Positions 11,705 through 19,816 of a DNA stretch of 56,886 nt are shown in pieces. Origin of the DNA: Ruminococcus sp. (GTDB taxonomy: Bacteria > Bacillota > Clostridia > Oscillospirales > Ruminococcaceae). The notes beneath the pieces are model-generated. The model was not told the origin of the DNA. It saw only the letters and a list, made by a program, of their open reading frames with translations, and did no database searches. Position numbers and translations under genes: made by a program. The stretch is taken from assembly GCA_024697545.1 (NCBI GenBank), contig JAILFN010000030.1, positions 1 through 56,886 of the forward strand, given 5' to 3'. Each line of letters begins with the position of its first letter. The stretch's first letter is position 1.

Positions 11705-13324
11705 TTAAAGCGTAGGGAAGTCCTTGTCAACTATGACCTCTACCAGCATAAGTCCGCTGTCTTCCGAAAGCTTTTTGATAGCATCGTCTGCTGTCTTGTC
11801 GTCGGTAACGCGCATTGAAGGTATGCCGTAAGCCTCCGCGAGCTTTACGAAATCGGGCGAGCCGTCTAAGAATACAGCCGTCTGCCTGTCTTTGTAGCCC
11901 TTTGTCTGCAACTCTCTTACCATTCCGAGGCGGGTGTTGGTAAACACAACGACCTTTACGGGAACTTCATGCTGTACGGCAGTCGCGAGCTCCATCATCG
12001 ACATCTGCAAGCTTCCGTCGCCGCAGAGAGCCGCGACTGTGCGCTCGGGGTCGGCAAGCTTTGCTCCGATCGCAGCGGGCAGGGAATATCCCATAGTGCC
12101 CATTCCGCCCGAGGTCACGAGCCTTCCGCCATCCTTGAAGCTGAAATTGGTGCAGGTCCATATCTGATTCTGACCAACGTCAGCACAGATAACAGAATCT
12201 GCGGGCATAGCTTTTGAGAGCTTGTATATGAACTCCTTCGGGTTAACTGTACCCGAGGGTACTTCGGCAAATGTCTTTTCGGTGCGGTAGCTGTTGAGCT
12301 GCCCGATCCACGCATCGTGCTGCTTCGGTTCTGCGATGTCAAGAAGCTGTGTCAGTACCTGCTTGGCATCGCCGACCAGCGGTATGTCAACGCCCATGTT
12401 CTTGCCGATCTCGGCAGGGTCGATATCTATGTGGATTATCTTTGTGGTCTCCTGAAGCGCCACAGGAGTGCGTACAGCTCTGTCGCCGACTCTCGCACCT
12501 ACGAGGAAAAGAGTATCGCAGTCCTTTACAGCCTGATTTGCCGTTTTGACACCGTGCATTCCGAGCATACCGAAGTAAAGCGGATCCTCATTCGGGAACG
12601 CCGATATGCCCATCATGGTGTTGATGACGGGTATGTTCATCCTGCGGGCAAGCTGCCTTATCTCATCGACAGCCCCCGAAGCGAACACGCCGCCGCCTAA
12701 GCAGATAAGCGGCTTCTCGGCTTCCTTGAGTGCTGTGTATACGCGCTTTACCTGCATGGGGTTGCCCTTTACATTCGGCTTGTATCCGCGTATGTCAACG
12801 GTCTTGGGATATTCAAAATCTATCTCGGCTCGCTGAACGTCCATCGGAACGTCGATAAGCACGGGACCGGGTCTGCCTGTTCCCGCGATATAAAAAGCCT
12901 CGCGGAAAATGCGGGGTATGTCATTCGGATCGCTTACGAGATAGCTGTGCTTTACAAAAGGTTCGGCAGCGCCCGTGATATCGGCTTCCTGAAAAGCATC
13001 AGAGCCTATCTGGTCACGGTTTACCTGACCCGAGATGCAGATGAGCGGAACGCTGTCGGCATAAGCCGTAGCTATAGCCGTCAGAAGATTGACAGCACCG
13101 GGACCCGAAGTTACCACGCAGACGGCAGGCTTGCCTGTTATGCGGGCATATCCGCTCGCTTCGTGACCCGCGTTAGCTTCGTGCCTTACGAGAACGTGTC
13201 GGATATCGGTATCCAGAAGAGCATCATAAAAGGGGCAGATAGCAGCTCCCGGGTATCCGAAGACGACCTTTATGCCCTCTCTTGTAAGACATTCCGCCAT
13301 CGCTTGTGCGGCAGTGATTTTCAT
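11705..13324 (-). CDS. ilvB: Acetolactate synthase large (catalytic) subunit
   Basis: 539 residues from the ATG at 13324, which has GGAGG 8 bases upstream; an ATG 15 bases further upstream has no such site. The thiamine-diphosphate enzyme condenses pyruvate with pyruvate or 2-oxobutyrate. The catalytic glutamate lies in VRHEANAGHEASGYAR and the ThDP/Mg motif starts at GDGSLQMSMMEL and ends at FTN. First gene of ilvB-N-C, behind a strong promoter and a short leader with a GC-rich hairpin. No T-box is visible. Confidence 0.97.
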   Translation of the reverse strand: MKITAAQAMAECLTREGIKVVFGYPGAAICPFYDALLDTDIRHVLVRHEANAGHEASGYARITGKPAVCVVTSGPGAVNLLTAIATAYADSVPLICISGQVNRDQIGSDAFQEADITGAAEPFVKHSYLVSDPNDIPRIFREAFYIAGTGRPGPVLIDVPMDVQRAEIDFEYPKTVDIRGYKPNVKGNPMQVKRVYTALKEAEKPLICLGGGVFASGAVDEIRQLARRMNIPVINTMMGISAFPNEDPLYFGMLGMHGVKTANQAVKDCDTLFLVGARVGDRAVRTPVALQETTKIIHIDIDPAEIGKNMGVDIPLVGDAKQVLTQLLDIAEPKQHDAWIGQLNSYRTEKTFAEVPSGTVNPKEFIYKLSKAMPADSVICADVGQNQIWTCTNFSFKDGGRLVTSGGMGTMGYSLPAAIGAKLADPERTVAALCGDGSLQMSMMELATAVQHEVPVKVVVFTNTRLGMVRELQTKGYKDRQTAVFLDGSPDFVKLAEAYGIPSMRVTDDKTADDAIKKLSEDSGLMLVEVIVDKDFPTL

Positions 13325-13357
13325 ATTGATCGCCTCCAAAAGAATAGTGATGCACCG

Positions 13358-13374
13358 CAGGGGGCTGCCCCCTG
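13358..13374 (-). promoter_or_regulatory. GC-rich hairpin in the ilvB leader
   Basis: CAGGGGGC and GCCCCCTG flank a single base, a perfect 17-base palindrome inside the roughly 60-base ilvB 5' UTR. No T run follows, so it is not a standard terminator. It could stabilise the mRNA or serve as a regulatory hairpin. Confidence 0.5.
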
Positions 13375-13389
13375 AATGCGTACCTTTGT

Positions 13390-13418
13390 ATTATACCATA
13401 ATTCTTCAAAATTGTCAA
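13390..13418 (-). promoter_or_regulatory. ilvB promoter
   Basis: On the minus strand, TTGACA (13413-13418), 17 bases, TATAAT (13390-13395): both boxes are exact consensus. Confidence 0.9.
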
Positions 13419-13501
13419 TAGCAATAATGTCTTAATGGATTTTTCATTCAAATTTCTTTTTGTGCCCAAACGGGACAGGTGTTATTTATCTTTTACATAC
13501 A

Positions 13502-13530
13502 TTGACAGACGTAAAGCTTTATGATATAAT
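13502..13530 (+). promoter_or_regulatory. Promoter of the O-acetylhomoserine sulfhydrylase gene
   Basis: TTGACA (13502-13507), 17 bases, TATAAT (13525-13530): exact consensus. It is divergent from the ilvB promoter, about 85 bases away. No SAM or T-box riboswitch fits in the remaining leader of about 45 bases. Confidence 0.9.
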
Positions 13531-13581
13531 ATACTTGTTGCGGTTGAACCCGATAATTTTACACCGAAAGGATGATCTGTA

Positions 13582-14850
13582 ATGAAGATTGAAACAAAAT
13601 GCCTGCATGAAGGCTATACCCCCAAAAACGGAGAACCCCGCGTGGTGCCGATAGTTCAGAGCACTACATATGTTTATGATTCCACCGATGAGGTCGCTGC
13701 GGTTTTTGATGACCCCACCAAGAGCCTTATCTACTCCAGATTTGAAAATCCCACTACCGATGCGGTAGAAAAGAAGATCGCGGCTCTTGAGGGCGGCGTT
13801 GCTGCTATGTGTACCTCCTCGGGTCAGGCTGCAAGCCTTTGCAGTATCCTGAATATCTGTCAGGCGGGCGACAGCTTTATCAGCTCCACAGCCATCTACG
13901 GCGGCACCATCAATCTGTTCAGCATTACTCTGAAGAGACTCGGTATCGAGTGCATCTATGTCGATCCCGACAGCACCCCCGAAGAGCTGAACGCCGCGTT
14001 CAAGCCCAACACAAAGCTGGTGTTCGGTGAGACTATCGCCAACCCCGCGCTCACCGTTTTAGATATCGAGAAGTTTGCCAAGGCTGCTCACGATAACGGC
14101 GTTCCGCTGATCGTTGACAACACCTTCGCTACTCCTTACCTTTGCAGACCTATCGAGTGGGGCGCTGATATCGTTATCCACTCCACCTCAAAGTACATGG
14201 ACGGCCACGCTGTTCAGGTTGGCGGCGTTATCGTTGATTCGGGCAAGTTCGACTGGGCGGCAAGCGGAAAGTTCCCCTGCATGACCGAGCCCGATGAGAG
14301 CTATCACGGTACCGTTTACACCGAGAAGTATCCCTTTGCACCTTACATCGTAAAGGCAAGGATGCAGCTTATGAGAGACTTCGGCTGCTATCCCGCCGCT
14401 AATTCTTCCTTCCTGCTCAACCTCGGTCTTGAAACGCTTCCTGTCCGCATGAAGCAGTATGTTGAGAATGCAAAGGTGGTAGCAGAGTATCTCGAAAACA
14501 ATGATAAGGTAGAGTCTGTCTCCTACCCCGGTTCCCCCAACAGCAAGTATTACGATCTTGTGCAGAAGTATCTGCCCAACGGTGCTGCGGGCGTTATCAG
14601 CTTCTCCATCAAGGGCGGACGCGATGCGGCAGTCAAGTTCATGGACAGCTTAAAGCTCGCTTCCAATGAGGTACACGTTGCAGATATCCGCACCTGCGTT
14701 CTGCACCCCGCTTCCGCTACACACCGTCAGCTGACAGATGAACAGCTCGTAGCTGCGGGTATCGACGGCGGTATGATAAGATTCTCGGTCGGTCTTGAAA
14801 ATGTTGAGGATATCCTCGACGACCTCAGACAGGCATTTGAGGCGGTATGA
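13582..14850 (+). CDS. O-acetylhomoserine sulfhydrylase (Cys/Met PLP enzyme)
   Basis: 422 residues of the Cys/Met metabolism PLP family. The PLP lysine is in HSTSKYMDGH, and the cofactor-binding aspartate is in VDNTFATPYL. Its length and the roughly 60-residue insert after the lysine match the O-acetylhomoserine aminocarboxypropyltransferase (MetY) branch better than the shorter MetB/MetC (about 380) enzymes. It would make homocysteine or methionine from O-acetylhomoserine. A methionine gamma-lyase role cannot be excluded. The divergent-PAP2 gene starts 4 bases after the stop. Confidence 0.85.
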   Translation: MKIETKCLHEGYTPKNGEPRVVPIVQSTTYVYDSTDEVAAVFDDPTKSLIYSRFENPTTDAVEKKIAALEGGVAAMCTSSGQAASLCSILNICQAGDSFISSTAIYGGTINLFSITLKRLGIECIYVDPDSTPEELNAAFKPNTKLVFGETIANPALTVLDIEKFAKAAHDNGVPLIVDNTFATPYLCRPIEWGADIVIHSTSKYMDGHAVQVGGVIVDSGKFDWAASGKFPCMTEPDESYHGTVYTEKYPFAPYIVKARMQLMRDFGCYPAANSSFLLNLGLETLPVRMKQYVENAKVVAEYLENNDKVESVSYPGSPNSKYYDLVQKYLPNGAAGVISFSIKGGRDAAVKFMDSLKLASNEVHVADIRTCVLHPASATHRQLTDEQLVAAGIDGGMIRFSVGLENVEDILDDLRQAFEAV

Positions 14851-14854
14851 TATC

Positions 14855-15316
14855 ATGAAATATTTGACAGCTCTTGTCACGAACCCGTTTGTCATAACAT
14901 CGGTGTCTTCGTGGCTGATAGCTCAGGTGCTGAAAACCATAATACACGCGATAGTCAATAAAAGCTTTGATATAACAAGGCTTTTCGGCGACGGCGGTAT
15001 GCCGAGCGGACACTCCGCTACGGTCACTTCGCTCGCGGCGATCGTGGGGCTTGTCAGGGGTCTTGATACTGCCGAGTTCGCGATAGCCTGCATACTTGCC
15101 ATAATCGTCTGCCATGACGCTATGGGCGTTCGCCTCGAGACAGGCAAGCAGGCGCAGGTGCTGAAGGAGATAGCCAGGAGCTTTGAGCTGCTTACATCGG
15201 AAAAACTCCCCGAGGTCAAGCTCAAGGAGTTCGTGGGTCACACACCTATCCAGGTAGGCGCGGGAGTGCTGCTCGGGCTTGTCAACGGCATTGCGATGTA
15301 TAATATTCTTTTCTGA
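14855..15316 (+). CDS. Divergent PAP2 family membrane protein (YuiD/DUF212)
   Basis: 153 residues. Signature segments are GDGGMPSGHSATV and CHDAMGVRLETGKQA, with the C-terminal GHTPIQVGAG, all characteristic of the divergent PAP2 (DUF212) family. Hydrophobic segments near residues 12-28, 55-90 and 130-150 place it in the membrane. The SGH signature is related to acid phosphatase/lipid phosphatase motifs, but the substrate is unknown. The start follows the preceding stop by 4 bases, so the two are co-transcribed, probably for translational economy rather than shared function. Confidence 0.85.
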   Translation: MKYLTALVTNPFVITSVSSWLIAQVLKTIIHAIVNKSFDITRLFGDGGMPSGHSATVTSLAAIVGLVRGLDTAEFAIACILAIIVCHDAMGVRLETGKQAQVLKEIARSFELLTSEKLPEVKLKEFVGHTPIQVGAGVLLGLVNGIAMYNILF

Positions 15317-15324
15317 TAAAACCC

Positions 15325-15360
15325 AAAAGACAGGCTGTTTTTAATTGCCTGTCTTTTTTT
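15325..15360 (+). terminator. Terminator after the DUF212 gene
   Basis: An 11-bp stem (AAAAGACAGGC / GCCTGTCTTTT) with an 11-base loop is followed by a T run. Confidence 0.9.
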
Positions 15361-15369
15361 ATGTAAAAC

Positions 15370-15400
15370 AAAAGAGCCGCAGCGAAAAGTGCTGCGGCTC
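15370..15400 (-). terminator. rpsB-tsf terminator
   Basis: On the minus strand, a 10-bp stem GAGCCGCAGC / GCTGCGGCTC with a 7-base loop is followed by TTTTG and TTTT. Confidence 0.88.
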
Positions 15401-15420
15401 GATCTGTTTATTATAATATA

Positions 15421-16335
15421 TTACTTGATCATGGAAGCGATCTCGTCAGCGAAATTCTCTTCCTTCTTCTCAACGCCTTCGCCGCGCTCGAAACGTACAA
15501 CGTCAGCTACAACGATGCTGCCGCCGAGCTTCTTAGCCTCAGCGTCAACGTAACCCTGTACGGAAACCTTGTCGTCCTTTACGAAAGCCTGCTCGAGGAG
15601 GCAGTTTTCCTTGTAGAACTTGTTGATCTTGCCTGCAATGATGCCTTCCTTTACCTTCTCGGGCTTGTTTGCCATCTTGGGATCCTCAGCCATCTGAGCG
15701 AGCATGATCTCCTTCTCCTTCTCAACGACCTCAGCAGGTACCTGAGTTCTGTCGAGGTAGGAAGGATTGAGTGCTGCGGACTGCATTGCAACGTCCTTAC
15801 CGATGTAGTTTACAGCGTCAGCTGCAAGCTCGGTGTCCAGTTTTACCATAACGCCGATGCTGCCGCCGTTGTGAACGTAGGAAGCAAGCTTGCCGTTGAG
15901 CTTTACGAATCTTCTGATAACGATGTTCTCACGGATCTTCATGCCTGCCAGCTCGGTCAGGGTCTCGTCAACGGTCTTGTCGCCGCCTGCGATCTTGCAA
16001 GCCTTGAGAGCTTCAACGTCAGCGGGATCATTCTCGATGATGGTGTCAGCAACTGCTGCAACGAAAGCCTTGAAGTCATCGGTGTTGGCAGCGAAGTCGG
16101 TCTCGGTGTTGATCTCAACGAGTACGCCGGTCTCGCCCTTTACTACAGCGGCAACTGCGCCCTCAGCAGCAGCTCTGCCGCTCTTCTTAGCCTGAGTAGC
16201 AAGTCCCTTCTCGCGAAGAGCCTCGATAGCCTTTTCCTGATCGCCGTCAGCAGCAACGAGTGCCTTCTTGCAGTCCATCATGCCAACGCCTGTGAGTGTC
16301 ATGAGTTCCTTTATATCTTTAACTGTAACAGCCAT
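15421..16335 (-). CDS. tsf: Translation elongation factor Ts
   Basis: 304 residues from the ATG at 16335 (GGAGG upstream; MAVTVKDIKELM). The N-terminal UBA-like segment and TGVGMMDCKKAL are the family signature. It exchanges GDP for GTP on EF-Tu. It follows rpsB, the near-universal order. A further in-frame ATG upstream at 16371 lacks a ribosome site. Confidence 0.97.
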   Translation of the reverse strand: MAVTVKDIKELMTLTGVGMMDCKKALVAADGDQEKAIEALREKGLATQAKKSGRAAAEGAVAAVVKGETGVLVEINTETDFAANTDDFKAFVAAVADTIIENDPADVEALKACKIAGGDKTVDETLTELAGMKIRENIVIRRFVKLNGKLASYVHNGGSIGVMVKLDTELAADAVNYIGKDVAMQSAALNPSYLDRTQVPAEVVEKEKEIMLAQMAEDPKMANKPEKVKEGIIAGKINKFYKENCLLEQAFVKDDKVSVQGYVDAEAKKLGGSIVVADVVRFERGEGVEKKEENFADEIASMIK

Positions 16336-16389
16336 TGTAATATCCTCCTGTATTGATATGCCGTGCCTCAACGCACGTTTTTACTTAAA

Positions 16390-16421
16390 CATAGGCAGAC
16401 AAAACCCATTGCCTGCCTATG
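16390..16421 (-). terminator. Hairpin between rpsB and tsf (possible attenuator)
   Basis: A 9-bp stem (CATAGGCAG / CTGCCTATG) lies just after the rpsB stop and is followed by TTTAAG. It may partly terminate or stabilise the transcript and set the rpsB:tsf ratio. Confidence 0.45.
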
Positions 16422-16446
16422 ATGTGATCTGTATTAAGGCGGAAGA

Positions 16447-17178
16447 TTATTCCGCAGCCTCAGCCTCTTCAGCTACTTCCTCGGAAGCGTTGTCAGCGCC
16501 CTGTCTGCCTTCGATGATAGCGTCAGCCATGCAGCCTGCGATCAGCTTAACTGCGCGGATAGCGTCATCGTTGCCGGGGATAACATAATCAACCTCGTCA
16601 GGATCGCAGTTGGTGTCAACGATAGCAACAACGGGGATACCGAGCTTTCTTGCTTCGCTTACAGCGATCTTCTCCTTGCGGGGGTCAACAACGAAGAGTG
16701 CGCCGGGCAGGGTCTTCATATTCTTGATACCGCCGAGGAACTTCTCGAGCTTTTCGATCTCGAGGGTGAGCTTAACAACTTCCTTCTTGGGGAGCAGGTT
16801 GAAAGTGCCGTCCTCCTCCATGGTGTGGAGCTGCTCAAGTCTCTTTATACGCATCTTGATGGTCTTGAAGTTGGTCATCATACCGCCGAGCCATCTTGCG
16901 TTTACATAGTGTGCATCAGCTCTGGTAGCTTCCTCCTTGATGGAGTCGCCTGCCTGCTTCTTGGTACCTACGAAAAGAACCTCGCCGCCCTCAGCGGAAA
17001 GATCTCTTACGAAGTTGTAAGCCTCTTCGAGCTTCTTAACGGTCTTCTGCAGGTCGATGATGTAGATGCCGTTTCTTTCGGTGAAAATGTACTGAGCCAT
17101 TTTCGGGTTCCATCTTCTTGTCTGGTGACCAAAGTGTACACCGGCTTCAAGAAGCTGCTTCATTGATACTACTGCCAT
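16447..17178 (-). CDS. rpsB: 30S ribosomal protein S2
   Basis: 243 residues. [20 protein letters not shown] and the GTKKQA and VDTNCDP segments are typical S2 signatures. It bridges head and body of the small subunit. The acidic alanine-rich tail ([11 protein letters not shown]) is a common variable end. First gene of rpsB-tsf, preceded by a 130-base leader. GGAGG precedes the ATG. Confidence 0.98.
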   Translation of the reverse strand: MAVVSMKQLLEAGVHFGHQTRRWNPKMAQYIFTERNGIYIIDLQKTVKKLEEAYNFVRDLSAEGGEVLFVGTKKQAGDSIKEEATRADAHYVNARWLGGMMTNFKTIKMRIKRLEQLHTMEEDGTFNLLPKKEVVKLTLEIEKLEKFLGGIKNMKTLPGALFVVDPRKEKIAVSEARKLGIPVVAIVDTNCDPDEVDYVIPGNDDAIRAVKLIAGCMADAIIEGRQGADNASEEVAEEAEAAE

Positions 17179-17309
17179 TGTAGTAACCTCCTATTGGTTT
17201 TTGATTTCCCGCAGCCCTCATGACCGCGAGGTGTCACTCCTCTGAGCCGCTTTGCTTGCCTTCACCCGAAAGTGTCGGGAACCACGGCAAAAGCTGCTCA
17301 TGCGAATTG
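17179..17309 (-). promoter_or_regulatory. rpsB 5' leader
   Basis: About 130 bases separate the likely transcription start from the rpsB ATG. The leader contains small hairpins, such as CCCGACACTTTCGGG, and purine-rich stretches. Ribosomal protein leaders are often autoregulatory; I cannot match this one to a named S2 leader from memory. Confidence 0.4.
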
Positions 17310-17316
17310 CTTTAAT

Positions 17317-17345
17317 ATTATATCACAAAACCCCGCCGATTGCAA
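17317..17345 (-). promoter_or_regulatory. rpsB-tsf promoter
   Basis: On the minus strand, TTGCAA (17340-17345), 17 bases, TATAAT (17317-17322). Confidence 0.8.
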
Positions 17346-17360
17346 GAGTTTTTTGTTCGT

Positions 17361-17651
17361 TTATTTCAACAAATTTTCAACTACAAAACTCCGCGATTTT
17401 GTATTCACGGACGATGTTCCATCCTTTATCAATATAGTATCCTCGCCTATCAGCGTGATGTCGGAGCATTTTATGACGATATCGCTGTCACGCCCCATCA
17501 GACCCAGCGCCCGCGAGCGTCCGAAGATGATTAGCGCCGTCACACGCTCCGTTTCGGTGTCGATCTGAATGTCGTCTACATACCCGAGTCTCAGCCCCGA
17601 CTTCATGTCGATGACTTCCTTGCTGCGAAGCTCTGTCAGTGTGCATAGCAT
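17361..17651 (-). CDS. YlmC/YmxH-family sporulation protein
   Basis: 96 residues with a PRC-barrel fold. LCTLTELRSKEVIDMKSG and LGYVDDIQID are the hallmark of the YlmC/YmxH family. The ATG at 17651 is preceded by GAGGTG; the ATG 9 bases upstream has poorer spacing. Family members are found in spore formers, but their molecular role is unclear. A near-perfect sigma-E promoter lies directly upstream, which supports mother-cell expression during sporulation. Confidence 0.88.
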   Translation of the reverse strand: MLCTLTELRSKEVIDMKSGLRLGYVDDIQIDTETERVTALIIFGRSRALGLMGRDSDIVIKCSDITLIGEDTILIKDGTSSVNTKSRSFVVENLLK

Positions 17652-17668
17652 TTGAATCACCTCTCGGA

Positions 17669-17697
17669 AGTATATGCGTAGGTCTTTGAAAATATGA
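17669..17697 (-). promoter_or_regulatory. Putative sigma-E promoter of the ymxH-type gene
   Basis: On the minus strand, TCATATT (17691-17697) fits the -35 consensus KMATATT exactly. After 14 bases comes CATATACT (17669-17676), seven of eight matches to the -10 consensus CATACAHT. Spacing is the sigma-E optimum. Confidence 0.65.
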
Positions 17698-17815
17698 CGT
17701 ATAACGAATTAATAAAATGTTTACGCTTGTTATTAGCAAAAGTGTTACACTTTTAGCTTTCATTTTGAATGTATACAATAAAGGAACAATGATTCCGAAA
17801 AGGGAGGTCTTTATC

Positions 17816-18748
17816 ATGAGATTCAAAAGGTTTATCTCGTTTTCTCTTGCCGCGGCAATGCTTGTAAGCGGCGGGGGAGTGAACGCATTCGCAGAGGAAC
17901 GGTCTTTGGATGATCCAGCTGTCGGCTCCGTGTACAGCGTGGGCTCGCTTTCGACCCCGAAGATCGTCAGCACTTCAAAGGGCAGAGCTTACATCAAGAT
18001 CAGATGGAACGCTGTCAAGGGTGCAACGGGCTACAAGGTCTACCGCAAGACAAAGTCGGGCAAGTATAAGTCTGTCGCTACCGTAAAAGGCGGGAAGCTC
18101 ACTTACATAGCTGAGCTCCTCAACAGCCACACAAAGTATACCTTCAAGGTCCGCGCCTATAAGAAGTCGAAGGGCAGGACGACCTTCAGCAAGTACAGTG
18201 CGGCAAAGTCGGTCACAACAAAGTACGGGCTCGGCACATATAATTATACCGACAAGGCGTTCAGTATAAAGTTCCCGCATGATTGGGATATCGAGTTATC
18301 CAACGGCAGATTCGGCTCTTGGGGCGTATATTTCGAGCTGGTGGATAAGAATACCGATATTGATATGGCAAGCGGCTCTGTCAAGGTGAAGAAGATGACG
18401 GGCAAGGACAGAGAAGCTTCCATCGAAGATTTCGCCCGTGAGATCATTGAAGAAGCTCAGAGCTACTACGACCCCGAGTACAACGACTTCACCCACGGAA
18501 AATTCCTGGGCGAGGACTGCGTTTTCGTTTGGTACGATGTTCCGTCGGATCCGCCCGAGGAGCTTGATCTTCACACCAATAACGGCGACGAGTTCCCGGG
18601 ATTCTATCCGCTGGTATTGATATATGAAAACGGATATCTCTATATGATCTATCCCCATTTCAATACATTCTACGGAAATGACGTTGTCTGCCGTAAAGCT
18701 CTTGCGGGAGTGTTCGATGATCTGAAACTGACCTACAATAATAAGTAA
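17816..18748 (+). CDS. Secreted FN3-domain protein, paralogue 1
   Basis: 310 residues from the ATG at 17816, chosen for GGGAGG 8 bases upstream and because it yields a clean signal peptide (1-27, cleavage after VNAFA). An FN3 domain spans about 45-137 (IRWNAVKGATGYKVYRKTKS, then YTFKVRAYKKSKG). The C-terminal 170 residues begin with TYNYTDKAFSIKFPHDWDIE and match no family I recognise. The next gene encodes a paralogue 13 bases downstream. Exported, no cell-wall anchor seen. Function unknown. Confidence 0.85.
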   Translation: MRFKRFISFSLAAAMLVSGGGVNAFAEERSLDDPAVGSVYSVGSLSTPKIVSTSKGRAYIKIRWNAVKGATGYKVYRKTKSGKYKSVATVKGGKLTYIAELLNSHTKYTFKVRAYKKSKGRTTFSKYSAAKSVTTKYGLGTYNYTDKAFSIKFPHDWDIELSNGRFGSWGVYFELVDKNTDIDMASGSVKVKKMTGKDREASIEDFAREIIEEAQSYYDPEYNDFTHGKFLGEDCVFVWYDVPSDPPEELDLHTNNGDEFPGFYPLVLIYENGYLYMIYPHFNTFYGNDVVCRKALAGVFDDLKLTYNNK

Positions 18749-18761
18749 GGGGGTGCAGGCA

Positions 18762-19685
18762 ATGAAAGCTTACAGATATATCAGCACAGCTATCGCGGCG
18801 GTGATGCTATTGAGCGGCAGTGCGGTGAACGCATTTGCCGAGAGCGCTTACGACGAGGAAACGTCAGGCTGCATTTATTGCATCGGCGGCATAGACGCGC
18901 CCGAGATCGTCAGCGCCTCAAAGGGTGGCACCTACATAAAGCTCAGGTGGAGCAAGGTGGCGGACGCTACCGGCTACAAGGTCTACCGCAAGACAAAGTC
19001 GGGCTATAAGTGCCTCACCACGATAAGGGGCGGGGGCAAGACCTGCACCTGCCTCATTGACGGACTTAAAAACAAGACAAAGTATACATTCAGGGTCAAG
19101 GCATTCAAAAAGGCAAACGGCAAGTTATTCCTCAGCGAGTATAGTCCCGCCAGGACGATAAAAACAGGCTACGGCAAGAACACCTACAAGTATTCCGACA
19201 AGGCTTTCTCGCTGAAGGCGGACAAAAGGCTGTGGAACACAATACACTATCACCATAAAGGTGAGTACGGTCTTTATGATGAAGCCGATGTCGTGTACCT
19301 TGAGTATAAAGACTCCGTGTACAAGGACGAGGACACAGACAGTGATTTCTATGATCTGACCTTAGAGATCGATAGCGAAAAGGTGCTGAAAGAGGAAAGG
19401 AACAAGTCTCTCAAATATTTCACGGAGAAATTTATCGACCTTGAAGCTAGTATAGGTACTTTCTACGAGGCCAAGTACGGCAGATTCGACGGCAAAGAAT
19501 GCGCGTATCTCTATGACATCAACAAGGGTCACGGCTACCCCTCGACACTCATGCTGCCATATATACTGATGTACGAGAACGGCAATGAGATATTAGTGCT
19601 CCCCGATTATGAGCTTAGCTCGGAAAACGCCGAGAAGTACAAGAAGATCATCAAGGAGGTCTATAAGACTCTTACAATCAAGTAA
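18762..19685 (+). CDS. Secreted FN3-domain protein, paralogue 2
   Basis: 307 residues. The ATG at 18762 is preferred over the GTG at 18753 because the GGGGG ribosome site then has normal spacing. Signal peptide 1-27 (VNAFA), FN3 domain about 45-137 (LRWSKVADATGYKVYRKTKS), then a C-terminal domain starting TYKYSDKAFSLK like its upstream paralogue. Tandem duplication is evident in order, length and shared segments, though the C-terminal domains have diverged strongly. Function unknown. Confidence 0.85.
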   Translation: MKAYRYISTAIAAVMLLSGSAVNAFAESAYDEETSGCIYCIGGIDAPEIVSASKGGTYIKLRWSKVADATGYKVYRKTKSGYKCLTTIRGGGKTCTCLIDGLKNKTKYTFRVKAFKKANGKLFLSEYSPARTIKTGYGKNTYKYSDKAFSLKADKRLWNTIHYHHKGEYGLYDEADVVYLEYKDSVYKDEDTDSDFYDLTLEIDSEKVLKEERNKSLKYFTEKFIDLEASIGTFYEAKYGRFDGKECAYLYDINKGHGYPSTLMLPYILMYENGNEILVLPDYELSSENAEKYKKIIKEVYKTLTIK

Positions 19686-19719
19686 GAGCGCTCCGCCTTT
19701 CCTTTCTTATATTTACCGT

Positions 19720-19747
19720 AAAAGCCCGCCCCTCCCGCGGGCTTTTT
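19720..19747 (+). terminator. Terminator after the FN3 gene pair
   Basis: GCCCGC / GCGGGC stem with flanking A and T runs (AAAAGCCCGC, then TTTTT). Confidence 0.85.
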
Positions 19748-19761
19748 CTGCATCAACACGC

Positions 19762-19797
19762 AAAAAACAGCAGCCCCGAAAGGAAGCTGCTGTTTTG
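19762..19797 (-). terminator. GH5 cellulase terminator
   Basis: An 11-bp stem (AAAACAGCAGC / GCTGCTGTTTT) with an 11-base loop has T runs on the minus-strand 3' side. It lies 20 bases past the cellulase stop and could work in both directions. Confidence 0.85.
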
Positions 19798-19816
19798 ATA
19801 TTGTTTAGGCTTGAAA

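Noticed and set aside
13325..13581. T-box or SAM riboswitch between ilvB and the sulfhydrylase gene
   Set aside because: The two divergent promoters leave leaders of about 60 and 45 bases, too short for either element, and the conserved cores are absent.
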